DNA of 12,109 nucleotides, from contig CALIZJ010000229.1 of NCBI GenBank assembly GCA_938028845.1, positions 1 to 12,109 on the forward strand, written 5' to 3'. Both the position numbers and the translations under genes were made by a program. The DNA is from an uncultured Blautia sp. (GTDB lineage Bacteria > Bacillota > Clostridia > Lachnospirales > Lachnospiraceae). Shown here piece by piece: positions 7,518 through 12,109 of the stretch (positions are counted from its first letter, which is position 1; the number at the start of each line of letters is the position of its first letter). The notes beneath the pieces are model-generated. The model made no database searches. It was not told where the DNA came from and saw only the letters and a list, made by a program, of their open reading frames with translations.

Positions 7518-8362
7518 TGCTGCTGCGCCTCTTCCTTTCCCGCCTTAGCCTTTAAAGCTATTAAAACGATAACCGCCACTATAGCTGCTGCTACCATTCC
7601 CACAGCAATCGCCGTTTTGCTTTCCGCCCATCCTGCTTCCCATTCGATCAGAGGAGTTCCGCTGGTAGCAAGGAGTTCCGCACAGACAGCCACAATAAAG
7701 GCCACGATTACACCAAGCACAAGCTTTCCGTTTATTTCTCCCAAACCTGTTTTCTCATCTCTGGGACTCATGCCTAAGAGAGGTTCTATTTTTCCGTGCA
7801 GCTTCGGCACCAGAAATAAAGTAGGCAGCAGGCAGAAAAGGATACCTGAGAACAGGAGATCATTTAAGAAAGCAAAGCCCTCCGTAGCAAATACGCTTTC
7901 CGGCAGGCCGGCTACCGCCTCAAAATCTTCCACAGCAAACTGAACCTTCAAAATATCAATAACCGTTCCCATCAATAACTGCAGCCCCGTGCCGGTCAGG
8001 GCAGCAAGCCCTACCATCTTACGGTTTTCTGGATTTTTCACCATACGTCCAGCAATGTATACGCCGATGGTAACCGTTATAAATTTTTCCAGCTCACCCA
8101 GTCCTCCGAACTGGCCCAGCATGATCTCGCTAAATACCAGTTCTCCTGTAGCCGCTCCTAACGCAGCAGAAAGGGGATCAAACAGCATCGCCAGCGTCAG
8201 TGGGATGAACAAAAAATACTCCACGGAAAATTCCACAAACCCCACCTGAAATTTAGGGATCAGTTCCGTAAACAAACTGGCCAGCCCATAAAGCGCCATA
8301 GTCAGCACAAAGACCATCAGTTTCTGAGACTGCGTTGCAGCCGGTCTCTTTGATAATTCCAT
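7514..8362 (-). CDS. Putative ECF transporter substrate-binding (S) component, substrate unknown
   Basis: The 282-aa integral membrane protein starts the operon and is assigned as S component from position (directly before ecfA and ecfT) and fold-like features. About six hydrophobic segments lie in residues 14-187, with the conserved-looking turn DPLSAALGAATGE (62-74), where S components often have small residues and acidic positions. It is longer than usual S components (about 170-220 aa). The extra C-terminal part carries two more predicted helices (near 215-235 and 250-270) and a charged Lys/Glu/Gln tail. GGAGGT (8376-8371), 8 nt before the ATG, supports the start. The S-A-T order recalls ykoEDC, but I cannot show homology to YkoE. 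The pairing with an RpiR/SIS regulator and a PHP enzyme argues for a sugar-like or phosphorylated metabolite, as inference only. Confidence 0.78.
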   Translation of the reverse strand: MELSKRPAATQSQKLMVFVLTMALYGLASLFTELIPKFQVGFVEFSVEYFLFIPLTLAMLFDPLSAALGAATGELVFSEIMLGQFGGLGELEKFITVTIGVYIAGRMVKNPENRKMVGLAALTGTGLQLLMGTVIDILKVQFAVEDFEAVAGLPESVFATEGFAFLNDLLFSGILFCLLPTLFLVPKLHGKIEPLLGMSPRDEKTGLGEINGKLVLGVIVAFIVAVCAELLATSGTPLIEWEAGWAESKTAIAVGMVAAAIVAVIVLIALKAKAGKEEAQQQ

Positions 8363-8454
8363 CTTACTCTACCTCCAACCTCTTTATTGGTTTCTTTTTT
8401 CATTCGTATTGTAAGATGTTTTTCATTTTGCCGCGACCATGGTTGTGTTAAAAG

Positions 8455-8504
8455 GAAATTAAAATTTCGTTATATTAGAAAATGAAAATTTTGTTCCATT
8501 TTCT
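8455..8504 (-). promoter_or_regulatory. Probable ecf operon promoter with palindromic operator candidates
   Basis: On the minus strand TATAAC (8474-8469) is a plausible -10; the -35 (GGAACA near 8497-8492) is poor, which suggests an activated or weak promoter. Two inverted repeats sit on it. AGAAAATG (8477-8484) / CATTTTCT (8497-8504) is a perfect 8-bp pair spanning the -35/-10 spacer. GAAATT-AA-AATTTC (8455-8468) lies just downstream over the likely start site. A GAAA...TTTC layout resembles sites reported for RpiR-type regulators, so control by the operon's own regulator is plausible. A third palindrome, ACCATGGT (8436-8443), lies further downstream. Confidence 0.45.
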
Positions 8505-8546
8505 CATTCTTCCGAAACGTCTGATATCCTTAACTTCCTGACTTTT

Positions 8547-8557
8547 TTAACCCTCAA
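8547..8557 (+). repeat. Left terminal inverted repeat of the transposon
   Basis: TTAACCCTCAA is the exact reverse complement of 11163-11173. It starts 15 bp beyond the stop codon of the DUF6155-like gene. The first four bases (TTAA) may be target site rather than element. Confidence 0.78.
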
Positions 8558-8572
8558 TGCTATTTACGGTCA

Positions 8573-9118
8573 TCACTTGTCCTCATCTGGATCATCATAA
8601 TACTCGAGTTCTATGCGAACATTTTCCATCATATATCCCAGATCGTCTGATACGCCATAGCCCAGAGGAGCGGCAGTAGATATGAGGTTTTCGAATTCTG
8701 TTTCGTGGAAGCTGAAGAAATCCGGATGTAGTTTTGCATAATTTAGAAATTTTTCAGCTGAGGATTCAAGGCTGTTGTAAAATTTTTCCCCATAGTCACC
8801 ATATGCCGCACTAAGTTCTGCGGCTTCGGCAGCGAAAGCAAGGTGCATCAGAGCCTTCGTTCCTTCATCTACGGTTCTGCTTAGGTAATCATTCAGCACA
8901 CCTTTGCATTCACCCAAAGAAAACTGTTCCTTCCAGAAAACCTTTTCTAATCGTTTCTGCAGACTGACCAGCAATTCATCATTGGATGCTCCGCTCCAAC
9001 AACTGCTTTCGATATCCTTGAAAACTTTAGAAGATTTGAACATTTCAAATAAATGCGCTTCTAATTCATCTCTGGTTAAAGATTTAATTACTTTTTTATA
9101 CTGCGTTAGTGTCATCAT
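8573..9118 (-). CDS. DUF6155-like protein, passenger gene of the transposon
   Basis: The 181-aa soluble protein has no signal peptide or membrane segment. It resembles the uncharacterised DUF6155 family by its general plan: an N-terminal helical part starting TLTQYKKVIKSLTRDEL, a middle stretch, and the block YGDYGEKFYNSLESSAEKFL (about 107-126), which is the part I recognise. The C-terminus is strongly acidic (YYDDPDEDK). Function is unknown. Two ATGs stand side by side (9118 and 9115) behind a GGGGGAAG site, so the start is uncertain by one codon. It is co-directional with the transposase and the small coiled-coil gene (36 bp gap), and its stop lies 15 bp inside the left terminal repeat, so it appears to be carried by the element. 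The family name comes from memory of motifs, not from a search. Confidence 0.75.
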   Translation of the reverse strand: MMTLTQYKKVIKSLTRDELEAHLFEMFKSSKVFKDIESSCWSGASNDELLVSLQKRLEKVFWKEQFSLGECKGVLNDYLSRTVDEGTKALMHLAFAAEAAELSAAYGDYGEKFYNSLESSAEKFLNYAKLHPDFFSFHETEFENLISTAAPLGYGVSDDLGYMMENVRIELEYYDDPDEDK

Positions 9119-9154
9119 ACTTTTTCTTCCCCCTGTTGTTCAATTGTGTATCAC

Positions 9155-9379
9155 TCAATCTTCCAACGACTTATTCCCTTGCAGGAATTCAATGACTTCT
9201 GCAAGGGTTTTCCCGCTTTCGGAGAATGCTTCCAGGAGCTGCTTGTTATCCCGCTCTTTCCGTTTCGTCAGAAGCTTTTCCAATTCATCAACTGCCTTGT
9301 CGTATTTCGCTTTTGTTTCGGCCACATTGATCTGAGCTTTCTCTATCTTTTCCTCTAATGTCACAACCCGTCTTACCAT
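9155..9379 (-). CDS. Small coiled-coil protein linked to the transposase (ErpK-like)
   Basis: The 74-aa protein starts MVRRVVTLEEKIEKAQ. It has a long charged amphipathic helix (about 8-45) likely to form a coiled coil, then a short second part (SGKTLAEVIEFLQG) resembling a compact helical end. I recall similar small proteins labelled ErpK in clostridial mobile elements, but the function is unknown to me; DNA or transposase binding is only a guess. The chosen ATG (9379-9377) has AAGGAGGGG exactly 7 nt upstream (9394-9386). A longer reading from the GTG at 9400 is possible but would translate the Shine-Dalgarno itself. The transposase stop (9399-9397) lies just before this ribosome binding site, so the two are probably translationally coupled. 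It may be an accessory factor of the element. Confidence 0.72.
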   Translation of the reverse strand: MVRRVVTLEEKIEKAQINVAETKAKYDKAVDELEKLLTKRKERDNKQLLEAFSESGKTLAEVIEFLQGNKSLED

Positions 9380-9396
9380 CTTCCGCCCCTCCTTCA

Positions 9397-11139
9397 TCAC
9401 AGTGATTTCATCTGTTCACTTGCAGCTTTTTCAAACTCCTCAACCTCAATCCTTGCCAAATCTGAACTGATTGCAGCCGCCTGTTTCTGCACATTAGATG
9501 CTGTAAGGCCGAAAGCTTTCAGGATCTCTTTTTGTCTGGCAGTGACTGCATAATCCAAACGGTATTCATTATCAGCACCTTTTAGCATCTCTATCTTTTC
9601 CAGTTCCTTTATGGCTGCAGGCACTGTCATGAAATTTTTCCTGTGTTCCTGTCGATCCATTTCGTCTTTTAGACAGGTATATATTTTATTTCGGATAATC
9701 GTGGCTACAAACTCTATAAATATCTTTGTATCCATTGACTCATTAGAGTAAACCCGTTCACTCTGCGCTCCGAGATACGATTTATCTCCCCGGAAAAGTT
9801 TCTCCGATCCATCTCTGCTCTTATACAGCGTCAGCGCTTCCTCTGCTGTCATCTTATCCGAAGTCACAATCACAAAATAACCACACAACTGTATCTCACG
9901 GTTGATTATTTCCGTCTTTTCGATTCCGGACATGAACTTCTCATCTTCCAGGCCTTCATGCCAGTACACAAGATCAAAATATTTTATAAAATCTCCTCTC
10001 GGGCGAACTGGCAGCCCCATACAGTCTTTTAGTTTCTTTCCCATCTGGTCAATTTTATCTTCAAATTTTTCCCGCTCAGACTGCCTTTTGCTGTCACTAT
10101 AATAAATGTGGAAATACCGCTCTTTTTCATCATCTGCATATAGTTTCCGCCGAACAGTTGTACCACTGACTTTGTAGATGCGGATACTGTTTTTCCGGTC
10201 GTCCTCGAAACTTCCTCTTCGCTCCAGCACGATCTCGCTGACCAGTTTTTTCATCCCCTTGACCATGATAACGAAATCATATCCATTATCATCCATGAAC
10301 CGGATATTTTCCTTGCTAAAATATCCCCGGTCCAGAATAAACCCAACCCTTCTGTACCCATATCCCTTCGCTTTGCCAAGCGTATACTGAAGCTGGGATA
10401 TGTCTACAATGCTTCCGGGATAAGACTCGTAGAACAAAGGCTCTCTATTATTCCGGTCATAGGCAATGGAATAATTAAAGATTTCTTTTCCCTGGTCATT
10501 TTTTGGATGGCCAAACTCCACCAGATCGATGTCGCCGGCCTGGCTGTTTTTGTTTGTGGAATCGTAAAAAATATAGATCCTTTCCCTATGATCTCTCTTC
10601 TCGTTCCATTCATTCAAAAACAGAATCCGTTGGTCTGTCGTAGTCCGGCTGAGAAAATCTGACACTTTCGAATCACTGTATATATGCATATCTTCTGTCA
10701 TCAATGGATGGTTGAAAGCATAATCCGGATAATACTGGGCAGCATTTCCTTCGGTAATGATTGTATAGGCAGCCAGATCCAGAAACAACCCGGCATCCTT
10801 TCCAACGATTCTTGCAAGCATAAGATCCAATCTGTAGTCAGATATGATCTTCCGGATCAAAATATAAGCTCCTATACGAAGGCAGCCACTTCGGTATCCC
10901 TGTTTCTCCTCCGACAGGATTTCCTGTGGAAATATCTTTAAAAACTTATCATTAGGCAACATAAGTGTAGACTGGCCAGGAACCTGCTTGCCGATACATA
11001 TCCGTCTCGGTGTGTTATACTTCTTATCTTTCAGATAAATCCGTGCGTATTCATAATAGATATACGTTGTTCCCTTGATTGTCTTCTTCGTGATTTTCCC
11101 ATTTGAATCAGGTATCTTTATCGTACAGTCCAGGTACAT
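9397..11139 (-). CDS. IS1634 family (IS4 superfamily) DDE transposase
   Basis: This transposase of about 580 aa is predicted to cut and join DNA at the element's inverted repeats. Numbering from the upstream ATG at 11151, the catalytic triad is D197 (IFYDSTN), D274 (ILDRGYFS) and E450. The last is inside Y443-x2-R446-x3-E450-x6-K457, an exact YREK signature of the IS4 superfamily. The large size and the region between the second Asp and the Glu fit the IS1634 branch. No stop or frameshift is visible, so it looks functional. The preferred start is the ATG at 11139, which has GGAG 6 nt upstream; the ATG at 11151 adds four codons (M-E-C-H) but has no ribosome binding site and sits close to the terminal repeat. 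A small coiled-coil gene follows at once, then a DUF6155-like gene. Confidence 0.92.
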   Translation of the reverse strand: MYLDCTIKIPDSNGKITKKTIKGTTYIYYEYARIYLKDKKYNTPRRICIGKQVPGQSTLMLPNDKFLKIFPQEILSEEKQGYRSGCLRIGAYILIRKIISDYRLDLMLARIVGKDAGLFLDLAAYTIITEGNAAQYYPDYAFNHPLMTEDMHIYSDSKVSDFLSRTTTDQRILFLNEWNEKRDHRERIYIFYDSTNKNSQAGDIDLVEFGHPKNDQGKEIFNYSIAYDRNNREPLFYESYPGSIVDISQLQYTLGKAKGYGYRRVGFILDRGYFSKENIRFMDDNGYDFVIMVKGMKKLVSEIVLERRGSFEDDRKNSIRIYKVSGTTVRRKLYADDEKERYFHIYYSDSKRQSEREKFEDKIDQMGKKLKDCMGLPVRPRGDFIKYFDLVYWHEGLEDEKFMSGIEKTEIINREIQLCGYFVIVTSDKMTAEEALTLYKSRDGSEKLFRGDKSYLGAQSERVYSNESMDTKIFIEFVATIIRNKIYTCLKDEMDRQEHRKNFMTVPAAIKELEKIEMLKGADNEYRLDYAVTARQKEILKAFGLTASNVQKQAAAISSDLARIEVEEFEKAASEQMKSL

Positions 11140-11162
11140 ATGGCACTCCATTCGTTTAATAC

Positions 11163-11173
11163 TTGAGGGTTAA
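11163..11173 (+). repeat. Right terminal inverted repeat of the transposon
   Basis: TTGAGGGTTAA is the exact reverse complement of 8547-8557 and lies 11 bp upstream of the first in-frame ATG of the transposase gene. Its TTGAGG also reads as a -35-like hexamer pointing outward to tetR. Confidence 0.78.
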
Positions 11174-11191
11174 TTACTTCTCTTATATTAT
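11163..11191 (+). promoter_or_regulatory. Possible hybrid promoter: transposon -35 and host -10 driving tetR
   Basis: TTGAGG (11163-11168, 4 of 6 to consensus) lies in the transposon's right end. Exactly 17 bp later TATTAT (11186-11191, 5 of 6) lies in the flanking DNA. Such a composite would start near 11198 and give tetR a leader of about 130 nt. I found no better promoter between the transposon and tetR. Confidence 0.5.
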
Positions 11192-11265
11192 GCCATATTT
11201 CGCTAAAAAATACAAGTGAAAAATGGGATTTCCCTTGGTTTTACGGGCTTTTTCGGGTTCCCCAA

Positions 11266-11293
11266 TGAGTGCCAATTTATTGAGTGTCAATTT
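11266..11293 (+). repeat. Direct repeat upstream of tetR
   Basis: TGAGTGCCAATTT (11266-11278) is repeated as TGAGTGTCAATTT (11281-11293) with one mismatch and a 15-bp period. The second copy includes TTGA-GTG-TCAA, a short inverted repeat. Its place, 34 bp before the tetR start, would suit an operator for autoregulation, although TetR proteins usually prefer palindromes. Confidence 0.5.
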
Positions 11294-11326
11294 TTTTGGA
11301 AGTCCAGAAAAAAAGGGGATTTGTTT

Positions 11327-11860
11327 ATGAAAAGAGAACGCAAAAGCCAGGCCAATATCCTTGCAAGGGAATGTATCGCCCAGGCCCTGCTGCAGCTGAT
11401 CAAAGAAAAGCCTTTGTCAGCCATCACTGTTTCCGAGCTGACCCAGCGGGCAGGAGTTTCCCGAATGACCTTTTACCGGAATTACCGGTCAAAAGAAGAG
11501 ATCTTCTCCCTCCATCTAAGGGACATTTTCATCAAATATGAAGAAGAGGACCGCCAGCAGCAGCTCAAAGGCATCTACTATGACCGGGCCCATATGCTCC
11601 ACTGTTTTAAATACTGGTATGAATACCGGGAGTTCTTTGACGGTCTGATCCACTGCGGATTCGGAAATATCTTTCTGGATTATCTCACACAATACGTCCA
11701 GCAGAAATGGCTGGATGAAACCGCCTCCCCTAAAGAATACTACAAGCTGTCCGGCTTTGCTGGTGCTTTGTATAACATTTACATTTCCTGGGCCTCCGGC
11801 GGATATAAAGAATCACTGGGTGAAATTGCAGCCGTACTGGATGAGATCTATGGAAAGTGA
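11327..11860 (+). CDS. TetR/AcrR family transcriptional regulator
   Basis: The 177-aa regulator has an N-terminal TetR DNA-binding domain: helix 1 from about 10-26, then the helix-turn-helix ITVSELTQRAGVSRMTFYRNY at 33-53, followed by the typical S-K-E-E-I-F (55-60). The C-terminal ligand/dimerisation part (about 75-175) is aromatic-rich (YWYEYREFFDGLI, LYNIYISWASGGY) and resembles the short TetR_C-type domains common in clostridia. The ATG at 11327 has AAGGGGAT about 6 nt upstream. An in-frame GTG at 11216 would add 37 low-complexity residues with no ribosome binding site, so I reject it. Before the transposon arrived it was probably the direct divergent neighbour of the ecf operon. Ligand and targets are unknown; direct repeats upstream may be its own operator. 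Confidence 0.93.
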   Translation: MKRERKSQANILARECIAQALLQLIKEKPLSAITVSELTQRAGVSRMTFYRNYRSKEEIFSLHLRDIFIKYEEEDRQQQLKGIYYDRAHMLHCFKYWYEYREFFDGLIHCGFGNIFLDYLTQYVQQKWLDETASPKEYYKLSGFAGALYNIYISWASGGYKESLGEIAAVLDEIYGK

Positions 11861-11883
11861 TAATATTAAAATGTATAAAATAA

Positions 11884-11909
11884 TTCCAGGGGCCTTTCAG
11901 CCCCTGGAA
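11884..11909 (-). terminator. Intrinsic terminator of the minus-strand ADP-ribosylglycohydrolase gene, possibly bidirectional
   Basis: TTCCAGGGGC (11884-11893) and GCCCCTGGAA (11900-11909) form a perfect 10-bp stem with a 6-nt loop. On the minus strand the stem is followed by TTATTTTATAC, a T-rich tail, and it lies 5 bp after the stop of the minus-strand gene. On the plus strand it follows tetR by 23 bp but lacks a T-run, so termination in that direction would be weaker. Confidence 0.85.
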
Positions 11910-11914
11910 CAAAA

Positions 11915-12109
11915 TTACTTTGATATAAGTTTATATGTTCTTTCAACCAGTTCATTTATTGTAATTTGATGAAATCCTGCCACTCCTGTTCTAAGAACTC
12001 CTGTCAATCCTGCTTTCCAATTTTCTGGTATTTTTTCTTCTCCCAGCAGCATTCCCATTATAGATCCCACTGTCGCTCCATTACAATCCGTGTCAAATCC
12101 ACATTCTAT
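11915..12109 (-). CDS. ADP-ribosylglycohydrolase family protein, C-terminal 64 residues (partial)
   Basis: Reading the minus strand in from the right edge gives an open frame of 64 codons ending at TAA (11917-11915). It begins I-E-C-G-F-D-T-D-C-N-G-A-T-V-G-S-I-M-G. The D-T-D-x-N-G-A block with a following Gly-rich helix is the C-terminal metal-binding signature of the ADP-ribosylglycohydrolase (DraG-like) family, which removes ADP-ribose from modified proteins or related substrates. The segment after it (LLGEEKIPENWKAGL) is also typical. The gene starts outside the window, so its full domain set cannot be seen. A strong hairpin with a T-rich tail follows. It is convergent with tetR. Confidence 0.85.
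   Translation of the reverse strand: MECGFDTDCNGATVGSIMGMLLGEEKIPENWKAGLTGVLRTGVAGFHQITINELVERTYKLISK

Larger units (their letters stand above)
8547..11173 (-). mobile_element. IS1634/IS4-type transposon carrying two passenger genes
   Basis: Perfect 11-bp inverted repeats TTAACCCTCAA (8547-8557) and TTGAGGGTTAA (11163-11173) bracket exactly three same-strand genes: transposase, small coiled-coil protein and DUF6155-like protein. The repeat continues inward imperfectly (TATT and ACG blocks). The outer TTAA is the same on both sides and is itself palindromic. It may therefore be a 4-bp target duplication, making the element 8551-11169 (2619 bp) with ends CCCTCAA/TTGAGGG. Beginning with C agrees with IS1634 family ends as I know them; that family usually duplicates 5-6 bp, which I do not see. 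The coding region fills the element: 15 bp from the last stop to the left repeat, and 23 bp from the preferred transposase start to the right one. It lies upstream of the ecf operon and next to tetR. Confidence 0.8.

Noticed and set aside
8363..8546. TPP or other riboswitch ahead of the ykoEDC-like ecf operon
   Set aside because: The leader is short and A+T-rich, with only small palindromes; I found no conserved TPP aptamer-like blocks.
8529..8557. Outward hybrid promoter at the transposon's left end
   Set aside because: TTGAGG is present, but at 17 bp the -10 position reads GTTAAG (3 of 6) and no better hexamer lies at 16-18 bp.
11261..11280. Resemblance of CCAATGAGTG upstream of tetR to the CCAATGAG arm of the rpsL-rpsG repeat
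   Set aside because: Only about 10 bases match and neither the partner arm nor the CUUG loop is present; most likely chance.
11216..11326. N-terminal extension of TetR from a GTG at 11216
   Set aside because: No ribosome binding site and low-complexity sequence; the ATG at 11327 has AAGGGG at good spacing and gives a normal TetR start.

Overview
The window looks like a chromosomal segment of a Lachnospiraceae-type Firmicute (class Clostridia). The S12 protein carries the insertion between 'STAPAL' and 'PQKRGVC' that I associate with that family. Ribosome binding sites are strong AAGGAGG types, and the rpsL promoter has perfect sigma-A hexamers.

Left part (1-1080, minus strand): the start of the str operon. 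rpsL has a consensus promoter. The first 11 codons of rpsG sit at the window edge, recognised by eye as MPRKGHTQKRD with a GTG start. The 311-bp gap between them holds two tandem 61-bp units. Each unit folds, on the mRNA strand, into a hairpin with a CUUG tetraloop and tandem G-A mismatches. Next, on the plus strand (1083-3191), is a two-gene cell-wall operon: a membrane-anchored N-acetylmuramoyl-L-alanine amidase and a membrane-anchored serine hydrolase with a full class A beta-lactamase-like active site.

Middle part (3236-8504, minus strand): a tightly packed operon transcribed in the order ecfS, ecfA (two ATPase domains), ecfT, PHP phosphoesterase, RpiR/SIS regulator. The S-A-T order with a double ATPase resembles the dedicated ykoEDC arrangement, but I saw no riboswitch. 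The substrate is unknown; the regulator and phosphoesterase hint at a (phospho)sugar-like compound. Palindromes around the predicted promoter are candidate operators.

Right part: an apparent mobile element of about 2.62 kb (8551-11169) with inverted ends CCCTCAA/TTGAGGG, flanked by TTAA on both sides. It carries an IS1634/IS4-type DDE transposase, a small coiled-coil protein translationally linked to it, and a DUF6155-like protein ending 15 bp before the terminal repeat. It therefore looks like an IS-type transposon with two passenger genes. It separates the ecf operon from a TetR-family regulator on the other side, and its right end supplies a -35-like TTGAGG correctly spaced from TATTAT in the flanking DNA. 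The window ends with a terminator hairpin and the C-terminal 64 residues of an ADP-ribosylglycohydrolase family protein on the minus strand.
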